Assembly (NCBI GenBank): GCA_029257435.1 | Contig: JARIBI010000140.1 | Location: 1-42,550, forward strand | From: Sporosarcina sp. | GTDB lineage: Bacteria; Bacillota; Bacilli; Bacillales_A; Planococcaceae | DNA length: 42,550 nucleotides | Reading direction: 5' to 3' | Shown: positions 32,421 through 41,241 of the stretch, in pieces | How positions within the stretch are numbered: the first letter of the stretch is position 1 | Layout: every line of letters begins with the position of its first letter | Notes under the pieces: model-generated | Told to the model about the DNA's origin: nothing | Databases searched by the model: none | The model's input: the letters and a program-made list of their open reading frames with translations, nothing else | Position numbers and translations under genes: made by a program

Positions 32421-33614
32421 TTACGACTCAAACAACTCTTCCTCCATCAGGGTAAACCCTTCAATCATCGTATCTTCTTCTACCTCTATCAGGATACAGC
32501 GTTTGCCGTTGTAATTGACTTGTTTCACATATTTCAAGTCTTGGGGGCTAATTGCGATATTCGCAACTTTCGTGCTGATTTTAATCGATTTCGAGGTATA
32601 ACTTGGTACTACGTGACGTGCTTTTAATTCATAGGATTCATCGTCTACAACGGATTGAAATGCTTGTTGCACTTTCTCAGTGTCTACGTCTTCCGCGCCG
32701 CTCATCTTTAGAACCCGTTCCAGCTCTTTTGTGTCTAACGTTGGGATGTATTCTTCGTCTTCCCCTTCTTCTTCTACTGTGTTCATACGATTGATTTCAT
32801 CATAGACACTTGTCAGCATCTGGGTATTCACTTCGTCCCCAACGACATGCTTGACGATTTCTTCGAAGACCGCTTTGTCGTCTTCAGCCGTCATAATTTC
32901 TTCTCCATCAAGTACGTTCTCAATAAATTGATAATCCGGCTTATTCGCCTTGCCCGCTGCATACAAAATGTGATTGACGTCTGCTGCATTATCCGTAAAG
33001 CAAGGGAAAAGGAATCCGCCAATCGGTGATGCGAGTTTTACAACAGGATCCGCCAGCTCGCTCGACTTAAATTCACGTTCGATAAAATCAAAGATGAGTG
33101 AGGGCTTTGGAAGTTCCGTATAGTTCATGCTGCAAAGGATGAATGGCGTTGTATATGCCTCATCCCCTTCAGCCATCTCCAGCTCCTCCAAGTTCTTTTT
33201 CGTCGGCTTATAATACTTCCCGCGAATGAACGTAATAACTAAATCTTTTTCGTACTGAGCAGACTGCACCATTTTCTGTGCAATCCCCTGCATGTTTTCT
33301 TTCCAGTCCTCAACTTCCCTGGTGTTAAGTCCCGCGTACAACAACCGCTGGGTATTATCCGGCTGCTCCTCTTTCGGTTCTGCAAACCGCACCTCAAACA
33401 GCTTCATATCTAATTTTCCACCGAGCACTTTCTTGAAATTCGCTAAAAATAATTCTTGTTGTTCCCTTTCCATTAAGCCAAAAGCCTGACTCTCTTCATG
33501 ATAGATTTCATCACTTTCCTGCCGTACATATACGTTGTAAATATCCGTGATCATCAGTAAGTCCGTATCCAATTTAAATTGCTTGCGAATTGCAGCAATG
33601 TCTTTTTTATTCAT
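32421..33614 (-). CDS. DUF4317 family protein
   Basis: 397 residues, soluble and acidic, no signal or membrane segments. It starts [20 protein letters not shown], the standard N terminus of DUF4317 proteins found in Firmicutes, and continues with [15 protein letters not shown] and the C-terminal block [20 protein letters not shown]. Function unknown. The ATG 33614 follows AGGGA; the frame is open further upstream without a better site. Its 3' end abuts a truncated oppF, so its own terminator has been lost. Confidence 0.88.
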   Translation of the reverse strand: MNKKDIAAIRKQFKLDTDLLMITDIYNVYVRQESDEIYHEESQAFGLMEREQQELFLANFKKVLGGKLDMKLFEVRFAEPKEEQPDNTQRLLYAGLNTREVEDWKENMQGIAQKMVQSAQYEKDLVITFIRGKYYKPTKKNLEELEMAEGDEAYTTPFILCSMNYTELPKPSLIFDFIEREFKSSELADPVVKLASPIGGFLFPCFTDNAADVNHILYAAGKANKPDYQFIENVLDGEEIMTAEDDKAVFEEIVKHVVGDEVNTQMLTSVYDEINRMNTVEEEGEDEEYIPTLDTKELERVLKMSGAEDVDTEKVQQAFQSVVDDESYELKARHVVPSYTSKSIKISTKVANIAISPQDLKYVKQVNYNGKRCILIEVEEDTMIEGFTLMEEELFES

Positions 33615-33843
33615 TCTAAGTCCCTGCTTTCTATCCATAAAATCAATCTTTTCAAAAGAAGGGGTTGTCCATTCCCTTTTGATTCTCATTCATTATACCA
33701 ATTTTTCCAATCAGGAAGAAACGTTGTTCATTTTACTCGTATTCATTTTTCTCACATAAAAAGTCATCATCCGACGCTTAAAAGAATTCCATTGGGGTAA
33801 ACACGATGTATGAGACAAATTCAAGTTGAGGAGAAGTGATATT

Positions 33844-34266
33844 ATGTCAGAAACACTATTCACATCAACAGCAACTGCAAAAGGCGGCCGCGAGGGACAC
33901 GTTCAATCATCAGACAGTGTTGTCAGTTTCGATACGGCAATGCCAGGAACTCCCAGAGCTAAAAAACTTGAGAACGCAACAAATCCTGAACAATTATTCG
34001 CTGCTGGCTACGCAGCCTGTTTTGACGGTGCACTACAATTGGTGGCGGGCAAAGAGAAAGTAAAATTCGATTCTGAAGTAACTGCAAATGTCAGCCTTCA
34101 GAAAGACGAAACAGACCAAGGATTCAAGTTATCTGTGAAGTTGCAAGTGAAAGGCACGGGCATTGAAAAAGACCAGCTGCAAGAGTTAGTCGAGAAAGCA
34201 CACCAAGTATGTCCCTACTCAAAAGCAACGCGCGACAATATAGAAGTTACATTGGAAACCCTTTAA
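33844..34266 (+). CDS. ohr: Organic hydroperoxide resistance protein (Ohr/OsmC family)
   Basis: 140 residues. The peroxidatic Cys59 is in AAGYAACFDGAL and the resolving Cys123 in AHQVCPYSKATR, both diagnostic for Ohr. It reduces organic peroxides with lipoyl-type thiols. GGAGAAG precedes the ATG 33844. No OhrR gene lies nearby, and I found no convincing OhrR box. Confidence 0.95.
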   Translation: MSETLFTSTATAKGGREGHVQSSDSVVSFDTAMPGTPRAKKLENATNPEQLFAAGYAACFDGALQLVAGKEKVKFDSEVTANVSLQKDETDQGFKLSVKLQVKGTGIEKDQLQELVEKAHQVCPYSKATRDNIEVTLETL

Positions 34267-34289
34267 TTCAAAAAGCTTTCAATGAAGTT

Positions 34290-34320
34290 AACCCCAACGT
34301 TTACAGGCGTTGGGGTTTTA
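34290..34320 (+). terminator. Terminator of ohr
   Basis: AACCCCAACG, 8-nt loop, CGTTGGGGTT followed by TTA. Confidence 0.82.
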
Positions 34321-34456
34321 GCATTCTTTAAAGAAGGAATCAAAGGTACATGAGGTTCCATTAAACTTATAATCGCTAAGTGGTATTTTAACTGTCACCA
34401 TAGGGCGAGAACGACATAGGCTATATAGACAGGAGATACAAACAGGAGGAATCGGT

Positions 34457-34948
34457 ATGATTAATTATCAACCCTTTGCAGGCGTCGTAACTGCCATTAA
34501 TGACTTTTCAATTGGACAATACAACGAAACGGGCTGTTATAAGCTGATGTCAGTTGACAATGGTTATGGAAACACAGTGAATTTCGTAGTTGCTCCAACT
34601 ACTTATTTTGTCGATCAAGAAGTCCTATCCGTCGGGGATCAAGTAACTGGGTTTTATGATGCGAATGCTCCTGCTCCGCTCATTTTCCCACCGCAATTCA
34701 ATGCGCTAATCATGTGTAAAAACACATCCGGACAATTTGTGAAAGTGGATCATTTTGATGACCAGTTAGTGAGCAGTGATCACACGTTACAGTTAACTAT
34801 GAATCCCGCCACTAAAGTTGTTCTGAAAAATGGGCAGCCTTTCACTGGAAACCTGTCCAACCGGGACCTGCTCGTCGTATATGGTGCAACAACTCGCAGT
34901 ATCCCCGCGCAGACAACACCCTATCAAATTGTTGTATTATGTTCGTAA
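34457..34948 (+). CDS. Conserved protein of unknown function
   Basis: 163 residues, no signal peptide or membrane helix, beta-rich. Distinctive blocks are FAGVVTAINDFSIGQYNETG, NFVVAPTTYFVDQEVLSVGD, APLIFPPQFNALIM, a VDHFDDQLVSSDHTLQL strand pair and VVYGATTRSIPAQTTPYQI. It looks like two OB- or SH3-like halves (about 1-85 and 95-160), which is inference. AGGAGG is well placed. A weak TTCCC/GGGGAA hairpin at 34962-34978 may end it. Confidence 0.75.
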   Translation: MINYQPFAGVVTAINDFSIGQYNETGCYKLMSVDNGYGNTVNFVVAPTTYFVDQEVLSVGDQVTGFYDANAPAPLIFPPQFNALIMCKNTSGQFVKVDHFDDQLVSSDHTLQLTMNPATKVVLKNGQPFTGNLSNRDLLVVYGATTRSIPAQTTPYQIVVLCS

Positions 34949-35002
34949 AAGAAGAGTTCCCTGCATGCGGGGAATTTCACATTGTATACAGCAACGTTCT
35001 TT

Positions 35003-35688
35003 TCACTCATTCAGTCGTTCTAAAAACGCTGCAACATAACCGATGGTGTCCTGATTCTGCTGATTACCTGGGAGTGAAGATTCTCCATCTCTTTTTTGAT
35101 AGCAGTATTCTCCGAACCCGCCGTGATTTCCGCCTTTTACTTCGATAAATTCAGCATTACTGGGCATGGACATCTTCGCATTTTTCACTTTCTCCAGATC
35201 CGCTACTTCATCATTGCTCCCCAAATGGACAACATATTCAGAGAAGTCTTGCTCAAATCGGTTTTACTCTGCGGATAAGAGGCAAGTAACACAAGGCCTT
35301 CTACTTTTTCATGTTCCAGCGCATAATCCGAAGCCATTACCCCTCCGAGCGAGCGGCCGCCAATGACCCACCTTTTAATCTCTGGATGATCATGGTTAAC
35401 TTGATCTGCATGGTTCGGGGAAAGAATTGCTAAGTTAAAAGGGAGATGCCTCGACTTTCGCTCCCGGGTAGAAGATAAAACCAATCTCACTGTCATCCGA
35501 AACCGGTTCAAACGCAATGTCTCCATTCTCTTTTACTGTCACCAGGTCATCGGATTGTAAGCTTTTCAGTGCAGAGGGGTTAGCCTCATATGAAGAGCTG
35601 ACGAAGGCGAAACCCCTGCTGTTGCAATCATCAGTAACGCCAAAATTCCGATTAGAATTTTGACTGCCCACGATTTCTTTTGTTTCAT
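35003..35688 (-). pseudogene. Alpha/beta hydrolase lipoprotein-like, frameshifted
   Basis: The start (ATG 35688 after AAGGAG) reads MKQKKSWAVKILIGILALLM, a signal anchor. A frameshift near 35605 leads to FAFVSSSYEANPSALKS and FIFYPGAKVEA. After a loss of about 25 residues near 35450, MPFNLAILSPNHADQV and the nucleophile elbow IGGRSLGGVMASDYAL appear in another frame. A last shift near 35215 leads to GSNDEVADLEKV and GGNHGGFGEYC. Joined, it is a hydrolase of about 245 residues with the catalytic Ser and His still legible, but three lesions inactivate it. Confidence 0.82.
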
Positions 35689-35704
35689 CTTCATCACTCC
35701 TTGG

Positions 35705-36331
35705 TTAATCGATCTGCTTCATGATCTCTATAAAGTACTTTAAGATTCTAGCGGTCAATCCCCAAACGGTGTAGTTTTCATACTCGTAAAACCACTCCTC
35801 CTGTGAACGTTTTACCCATTGATACTTCTCACCGTTGAAGATTTTGTCGAACGGAAAGTCGGGCAGCGGTGTGGGTTGAACGGGCACACAATGCAATACA
35901 GGTTCATGCTCCATGAGCCAACGCAGCGGAATCGTAAAAACCTCTTCGACTTCGGCCTTATTATAGGAATGAATTATTTCATGATAATCACATACGGCTA
36001 CAAATGGATACACAACGAACGAAGGAGAGGCAATATACGGACTCAGCTTCCCTATGATCTTAACCGTATTACGGTCAATCCCTAATTCTTCTTCTGTTTC
36101 ACGTAACGCTGCTGCCATCGGTGAAGCATCATCTGCGTCAATTCGACCGCCCGGAAAGCTGATATCTCCTGGTTGCTTGCGCATCGTAAACGCACGTACT
36201 TCAAATACAACATGCCACTCACCTTCGTCTTGAACGAGCGGTAACAGCACTGCAGATCGAAATGCGGTCTCTTCGCCAATAAATAACGAATTATTGTCTT
36301 TCAATTGCTTTTTCAACTCATCTAGGAACAT
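35705..36331 (-). CDS. NUDIX hydrolase, probable CoA pyrophosphatase
   Basis: 208 residues. The region SFPGGRIDADDASPMAAALR followed by ETEEELGI is the NUDIX box in the form used by the UPF0035/CoAse subfamily (NudL/YeaB), which splits CoA into phosphopantetheine and 3',5'-ADP. The upstream block AVLLPLVQDEGEWHVVFEVR fits. The start ATG 36331 is 9 nt after GGGGTG. Between it and TatD lies a 147-bp gap with the TatD terminator. Confidence 0.9.
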   Translation of the reverse strand: MFLDELKKQLKDNNSLFIGEETAFRSAVLLPLVQDEGEWHVVFEVRAFTMRKQPGDISFPGGRIDADDASPMAAALRETEEELGIDRNTVKIIGKLSPYIASPSFVVYPFVAVCDYHEIIHSYNKAEVEEVFTIPLRWLMEHEPVLHCVPVQPTPLPDFPFDKIFNGEKYQWVKRSQEEWFYEYENYTVWGLTARILKYFIEIMKQID

Positions 36332-36433
36332 AAAGTTTTGCACCCCCAGGTCTTCTATTCCTTTATCGTATCATTGAATGAAAATTGCTGAAAGATAGAG
36401 CCCATACAATTGGTAAATTTTAGTAAGTACAAG

Positions 36434-36472
36434 TAAAAACACCCAGACCAGCAATTGTCAGCTGGTCTGGGT
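36434..36472 (-). terminator. Terminator of the TatD-like gene
   Basis: ACCCAGACCAGC, 8-nt loop, GCTGGTCTGGGT, followed by GTTTTTAC on the minus strand. Confidence 0.88.
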
Positions 36473-36483
36473 ATCCTCTATAT

Positions 36484-37266
36484 TTATGCTTTAATCCGAT
36501 AGAATGCTTTTGTCGTTTCATAAAGCTGGCGATAGGTTTCCCCAAGCTCCATCCCTTTTAACTTTGCAATGCTTTGAACACTATCATGCATCATTGCTGG
36601 TGATGTCATTTCTCCTGTAAAACGCCCTTCAAAAGGCCAGGGCCCATCCGTTTCCACCATGAGCTGTGATAATGGCGTCTGCTTCACAATACGGTGTATT
36701 TCCGGCTTATACGTAACGTCCGGGGTGACGGAAACGACATATCCATTTGATAGAATCCTCTCCAGCACCCGATCACTTCCTTTAAACCAATGGAAGTGTG
36801 CATGAGCCACTTGATGTTTTTCCAACAGGCCACAAACAACTTCGGCGTCTTCATAGACCGCATGCAACACAATCGGCAAGTCACATGTTGCTGATTTCTG
36901 GATGAACCTTTCTAATAACTCAACATATGGCTTCAACTCCAACCCGGGTGTTTCCTGCCTTAAATAATACGGAAGCCCGACTTCCCCGATTGCAATAATC
37001 TGATTTCGATTGTCATCAATGAGCTGTAAGATTGACTGAAGTTCTACCTCTTCTGGCAACGCTTGCTCAGGATGATATCCGATTGCAGGCTTGATTCGAC
37101 TATCCTGTTGGGCGAGCTTCAACTGACGATAGGAAGACGCCAAATTATTCGATACAGAAATTAAGGCTTCCACTGATGAATTTCCTAACTCTTGTATAAG
37201 ACGTGAACGATCTGGTTCTTCATACATATCCAGGTGAATGTGTGCGTCGATTAACTGTTTACACAT
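36484..37266 (-). CDS. TatD-family metal-dependent hydrolase
   Basis: 260 residues. Metal ligands are visible in the usual order: DAHIHLD, GEVGLPYY (Glu), LHAVYEDA (His), HAHFHWFKG (His) and VETDGPW (Asp). TatD enzymes are nucleases or phosphoesterases; this one lacks the exact D-GLDYY signature of DNase TatD, so it may be a paralogue of YabD or of the YjjV type. It lies 11 bp after the AraC-type gene and may be cotranscribed with it. Confidence 0.9.
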   Translation of the reverse strand: MCKQLIDAHIHLDMYEEPDRSRLIQELGNSSVEALISVSNNLASSYRQLKLAQQDSRIKPAIGYHPEQALPEEVELQSILQLIDDNRNQIIAIGEVGLPYYLRQETPGLELKPYVELLERFIQKSATCDLPIVLHAVYEDAEVVCGLLEKHQVAHAHFHWFKGSDRVLERILSNGYVVSVTPDVTYKPEIHRIVKQTPLSQLMVETDGPWPFEGRFTGEMTSPAMMHDSVQSIAKLKGMELGETYRQLYETTKAFYRIKA

Positions 37267-37277
37267 GAGCAGTCCTC

Positions 37278-38348
37278 CTACTTTGCTTTTTCGATTAGCT
37301 CTATATATTGTGTATCGCCATATCCTATCATTGGGAAGACCGTAAATAATCGCTTCAACAATTCAGATTGAGATAGCTGCTTGTTTTTCAGGATGAATTG
37401 AGTGACTACATTATTTTCACTTTGCATGTCTAAGAATAGCTTTACTGCCTGGTACATCACTGGCATTAGTTCTTGCGAAGGATTTACATGACTCACTAAC
37501 ACGTCTTCATATACAGAGGAATAGTTCCCTAACGTAAGCTCCATTTGATTCACTTTAAAATCATCGTCCCTAAAGCTATTTAAAAATACCTTTCCGCCAT
37601 AGTTCGATCTCTCGATATAGGCTAGAAGGGTCAGCAAATTCATCTGACAGAACATGTCTTCACCAAACCACAACACGATATAGTTATACCGTTTGTTGAA
37701 CAAACTACTCAACGGTTTGATAACTGTATTGCTGTAACTTTCTTCAGACACATGATGTCCTGACGCCCTGGTCTGTATGAATGCTGTATCAAAAATGGTT
37801 GAAGTTGTTGCATGAACACACATGGCTTCATTAAATGGGGCATAATCGGCTTCACCCATCAGCTTTTTACTTTTAAATTCTTCATACATCATTTGTCCAT
37901 TTAATAAATTCAATATATCCCGATCAAATAGCTCACGATTAGTCCTTTGTAATTGTGCAACCTCAGTCTCCCTGTTTGTCATAGCAGTCCCCTCCTTTCC
38001 CTGATGAATAGTAAGTTTAGTAAATGATTGAATTGGCATCTTGTGTAGTTGGAACTCTCTTGGACTAACCCCGAATACTTTCTTGAATGCCCTGCTGTAA
38101 GCTTCTTGTAATGAGTATTCATAGTCCATAGCGATATCGATGACTTTCCGTTGTTTTTTTAAATCTTCCGTTGATAAATACAATCTTCTAAGTAAAACTT
38201 ATCGTCGAATGCTCATCCCCGTTGCTTCATGAAACATAAACGAGCAATAGTATGGAGAATATCCTAAATGACTTGCCAAACCAGCTAAAGAGAATTCCCC
38301 TTGTAAATTGTCTTCTATCCAACAAATCAGTTGCTGTATCAATGACAT
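37278..38348 (-). pseudogene. AraC-family regulator with effector domain, interrupted by an in-frame TAA
   Basis: The frame starting at 38348 (ATG, or TTG 38342 after AGGAG) encodes the first AraC helix-turn-helix (LAGLASHLGYSPYYCSFMFH, GMSIRR). It then meets TAA at 38199-38201 where AraC proteins have an aromatic residue, and continues in the same frame with VLLRRLYLSTEDL, VIDIAMDYEYSLQEAYSRAF and VFGVSPREF, the second helix-turn-helix. A C-terminal domain of 234 residues follows. Without the stop this would be a 356-residue regulator. The C-terminal domain could still be made alone from ATG 37982, which has AGGAGG 8 nt upstream (37278-37982, starting MTNRETEVAQLQ). Confidence 0.75.
37982..38001 (-). 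promoter_or_regulatory. Strong internal ribosome site and ATG within the AraC-type frame
   Basis: GGAAAGGAGG followed 8 nt later by ATG (37982-37980), in frame with the C-terminal domain. It encodes GKEGTAM in the long frame, so it may be chance, but it is as strong as any ribosome site in the window. Confidence 0.5.
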
Positions 38349-38471
38349 CACTCCTGATAAACAGTATAAGCTGCAGCTGTTTCATTCATTTGACAGTTGT
38401 TGTGCTGACTTAAAACTTTCACATTAACCTTTCTTCAACCTTTAAACAAACCCTTTCTTAGACCAAATCAG

Positions 38472-38522
38472 TTGACTTTCTATGTAAAAAGAATAAAATG
38501 ATTAGATACTTTGAACAAAGTA
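38472..38522 (+). promoter_or_regulatory. Promoter and operator of the YhgE-like gene
   Basis: TTGACT (38472-38477), 16-bp spacer, TAAAAT (38494-38499). The dyad TACTTTG-AA-CAAAGTA (38507-38522) lies at the predicted start site, a typical repressor position. A second copy of the half-site follows (TACTTTTCAAAAAGT). Otherwise the 38349-38578 gap shows nothing. Confidence 0.6.
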
Positions 38523-38578
38523 CTTTTCAAAAAGTCCAAAAGTTAAAGTGTATATTGAAGTGGAGAGAGGAAAAACAC

Positions 38579-39763
38579 ATGAAATTCACACAATTTCTAA
38601 AATCAAGAGGTTCTATTGCCGCCATCATCATGGGGGTCTTCTATGCAATTGCCATGCTAGGAATTTTCTTGCCAGGCTATACCGCAATTCCAGGAAATAT
38701 TGACAAATTACCGATTGCGATTGTCAATGACGACGCAGGCGAATACGGTGCAAAGATTGCTGATCAACTACAAGAAAATTTACCTTTTAAAGACATAGAA
38801 ACAGATATACAAAATAAAAAGGCTCTAAAAGATCTTGAAAAAAATGACTTGGCTTTAGTCGTTCACATACCGGAATCATTCTCTTCGGATATGCAAAATG
38901 GTGAAACGTCGTCTAGTATCGACTTTACAATTAATGACGCAGGAGCAACAGTGATCCCTTCTTCTATGAAGTCGGTTGTTACAGAAATTAATAATCAGCT
39001 CAGTGAGCAGTTCTCTCAACAAACTGCCCAAAGTGTATTAATGAACGTTAATGTACCTGAAAAGCAAGCTGCTGAATTAGCTGAAAAAATTGAAACGGCT
39101 TATGCAGGAAACGTGGTGAACATCAATAAAATACCAGATGGCATGCATAACAATATGCTTCCTATGTTCCTGACCATGGCGAGCTATATCGGGGCTATGA
39201 TTGGTTCCATGCAACTAGTAGAAGCTTTTAAAGAAAGCCGTGGAAAAGCAAGCAAGACTCAGCTGTTCATCTATCTACAATTGACTGCGCTTTTGATAGC
39301 CGTGTTATCTTCCCTAGCGGCGACAGGAATCACCTATTTAGTGAACCAGCCTGACGGAAGCATGTTCTTAAGTATCGTAGGTCATCAAATCCTCATTTAT
39401 ATGGCAAGTTTCAATTTCACAGCGATCCTGATTTTCTTACTTGGACCTACCGGTATGATTCTCAATATCCCGCTAATCTTTGTACAGACTTTAGCAAATG
39501 GGGCAGTAATCTCACGGGATATGATGTACGCACCCTATGAATGGGCAAGTCACATCACACCTATGTATTACTCTGTCCAGGGCTATATCGCTGATCTATA
39601 TGGCAGCATTAGTCCGAGTCCGTTTGTTTGGTCTTTGGCAGCAGTTGGCCTGGCAGCAATGGTTATAAATATTGTTATTGTAGCAACTGTTCATAAATCT
39701 AAGCCCACAAACAAGTCCGCGGTAAAATCTGAACTAGAAGAGATAACAAAAGTGTTGTCTTAA
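38579..39763 (+). CDS. YhgE/Pip-like ABC-2 family membrane protein
   Basis: 394 residues. One N-terminal helix (about 17-36), an extracellular domain of about 190 residues beginning IPGNIDKLPIAIVNDDAG (the YhgE/Pip motif region), then five C-terminal helices. Members are ABC-2-like permeases or phage-infection-type proteins without a clear ATPase. The ATG at 38579 follows GAGAGAGG. The PadR gene 46 bp downstream on the same strand suggests a regulated export or envelope-protection module. Confidence 0.82.
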   Translation: MKFTQFLKSRGSIAAIIMGVFYAIAMLGIFLPGYTAIPGNIDKLPIAIVNDDAGEYGAKIADQLQENLPFKDIETDIQNKKALKDLEKNDLALVVHIPESFSSDMQNGETSSSIDFTINDAGATVIPSSMKSVVTEINNQLSEQFSQQTAQSVLMNVNVPEKQAAELAEKIETAYAGNVVNINKIPDGMHNNMLPMFLTMASYIGAMIGSMQLVEAFKESRGKASKTQLFIYLQLTALLIAVLSSLAATGITYLVNQPDGSMFLSIVGHQILIYMASFNFTAILIFLLGPTGMILNIPLIFVQTLANGAVISRDMMYAPYEWASHITPMYYSVQGYIADLYGSISPSPFVWSLAAVGLAAMVINIVIVATVHKSKPTNKSAVKSELEEITKVLS

Positions 39764-39771
39764 TCATGATA

Positions 39772-39795
39772 TAATAAGAATAATTATTCTTATTA
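39772..39795. promoter_or_regulatory. Perfect 24-bp palindrome before the PadR gene
   Basis: The half-site TAATAAGAATAA is followed without spacer by its exact reverse complement. It lies 14 bp before the PadR start and 8 bp after the YhgE stop. Too AT-rich for a terminator; most likely an operator. Confidence 0.6.
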
Positions 39796-39809
39796 AAGGG
39801 GCTATGTGA

Positions 39810-40349
39810 ATGAGCATTCAAGTGTTTATATTAAGCAAACTAATGATAGGAAAAACCTATCCTTATGAGCTCAAGAAACAAATGGCTGAACCCATTCCTT
39901 TAGACGAGTTAGGCGGAATCACAGAGAGTAAACTGTACTATCACTTCGATGCCTTAGCTAAAAAAGGGTTAATTGAACCTGTTGAAATCATAAAAGAAGA
40001 ACATCGGCCTGATAAACAAGTATTCGGGATTACCGCTAAAGGCCGTGAAGAGCTCCCTAAAAAGATTTATAAGCTGTTTGAATCTGCAAATGATATTAAT
40101 GACATCGTAATTGGCCTGGCCAATATCAAATATGTTGATCCTGAAAAGGCAGTGGATCTTTTAAATGTACGATTGGCCGACTATAAAGCCCACTGGGATC
40201 GTATCATGAACTTTGAAAACACTTCCCAAAGAGACAAAAAAAGTGAAAACCTCAATGAATTGCTTGTTGGCTATTTTACAACTAAATCTGATCATACAAT
40301 TTATTGGCTAGAAGAAGCCATTAAACAAATTGAACAGGGCAATCTATAA
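39810..40349 (+). CDS. PadR-family regulator (long form)
   Basis: 179 residues. The N-terminal winged helix reads FILSKLMIGKTYPYELKKQM, ITESKLYYHFDALAKKGLIE and VFGITAKGREELP. A helical dimerisation domain follows (LLNVRLADYKAHWDRIMNFE). It probably represses the YhgE-like gene in front of it; the palindrome at 39772 and the dyad at 38507 are candidate sites. AAAGGGG precedes the ATG. Confidence 0.88.
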   Translation: MSIQVFILSKLMIGKTYPYELKKQMAEPIPLDELGGITESKLYYHFDALAKKGLIEPVEIIKEEHRPDKQVFGITAKGREELPKKIYKLFESANDINDIVIGLANIKYVDPEKAVDLLNVRLADYKAHWDRIMNFENTSQRDKKSENLNELLVGYFTTKSDHTIYWLEEAIKQIEQGNL

Positions 40350-40377
40350 AAAGGACTTTCTGTGAAAGTCCTTTTTT
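40349..40377 (+). terminator. Terminator of the PadR gene
   Basis: AAAGGACTTTC, 3-nt loop, GAAAGTCCTTT followed by TTT. Confidence 0.88.
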
Positions 40378-40427
40378 GCTTGGTCATCTGACCCATCAAA
40401 TCGAAATCTATTCAAAAACAAAGAAAC

Positions 40428-40456
40428 ATGGTTGGGATCAGAATGACCCAACCATG
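40428..40456 (-). terminator. Terminator of the DJ-1/PfpI gene
   Basis: CATGGTTGGG / CCCAACCATG with a 9-nt loop, followed by TTTCTTTG on the minus strand. Confidence 0.7.
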
Positions 40457-40477
40457 CTTGTAGTGATTAAAATCCAA

Positions 40478-41167
40478 TTAGTTTACTGTATTCAAAACGG
40501 CTAAAACCTCAGCTGCGACTGTACCGCCAGAAGCGGGATTCTGTCCAGTAACAACGCGATTATCTGCAACAGCGAACGCTGCCCAATCATCACCTTTTAC
40601 GTAATTGGCGCCTTTACTCACTAGCGCATCTTCTGTTAGAAATGGAACGGTATTCTCTAATCCTAATGCAGCTTCTTCTGTATTCGTGAAGCCAGAAACT
40701 TTCTTGTTCGCGATTAACGGCTGCCCGGATACATCTTTAATATTCACTAGCCCAGCAGATCCATGACAAACTGCTGAAACGATTCCACCGTTCTGATAGA
40801 TCGTGCTCGCGATTTTTTGTAAACTTTCATTCTCCGGATAATCCCACATAACTCCATGTCCGCCAGTGTAATAGATTGCATCGTAATTCTCGGCATTCAC
40901 TTCAGCTGCAGCTAACGTTGTACCCAGCTTATCCATGAACGTCTGATCTTCGTAATACTTCCAGTCAAGCTCTGTCATCTGATCTGCTTGTAAACTATGC
41001 GGGTCAATCGGTGTGTAACCGCCTTTAGGGCTTACATAGTCTATCTGGTGTCCTTCTTTTTGTATTGCATCCACAAAATGTACTGCTTCACCTAACCATA
41101 ATCCTGTCGCCCGTTCTAGATTGGGACACTTCGATACATTCGTTGTGACGACTAAAATCTTTTTCAT
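40478..41167 (-). CDS. DJ-1/PfpI-family protein (Hsp31-like glyoxalase/amidase)
   Basis: 229 residues. The nucleophile elbow is AVCHGSAGLV with the reactive Cys, after YTGGHGVMWDYPEN (Glu/Asp partner). This matches the class of type-1 glutamine-amidotransferase-like proteins that includes Hsp31-type glyoxalase III. It likely detoxifies methylglyoxal or repairs glycated groups. GAGGAG is 8 nt before the ATG 41167. It is divergent from a MerR regulator whose typical promoter architecture precedes it, consistent with aldehyde induction. Confidence 0.9.
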   Translation of the reverse strand: MKKILVVTTNVSKCPNLERATGLWLGEAVHFVDAIQKEGHQIDYVSPKGGYTPIDPHSLQADQMTELDWKYYEDQTFMDKLGTTLAAAEVNAENYDAIYYTGGHGVMWDYPENESLQKIASTIYQNGGIVSAVCHGSAGLVNIKDVSGQPLIANKKVSGFTNTEEAALGLENTVPFLTEDALVSKGANYVKGDDWAAFAVADNRVVTGQNPASGGTVAAEVLAVLNTVN

Positions 41168-41198
41168 TTCAATCACTCCTCATTCTTTGATATGATTC

Positions 41199-41229
41199 AC
41201 TTTAAAGGTTAAACCTAACTTTAAGTCAA
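41199..41229 (-). promoter_or_regulatory. MerR-type promoter with 19-bp spacer
   Basis: TTGACT (41229-41224), 19-bp spacer, TAAAGT (41204-41199) on the minus strand, with the dyad AGGTT-T-AACCT centred in the spacer. A 19-bp spacer around a dyad is the hallmark of MerR-activated promoters. Confidence 0.75.
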
Positions 41230-41241
41230 GGAGGATGCTCC

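Noticed and set aside
33780..33843. OhrR operator upstream of ohr
   Set aside because: ACAAATTCAAGTTGA is only a loose match with no true dyad.
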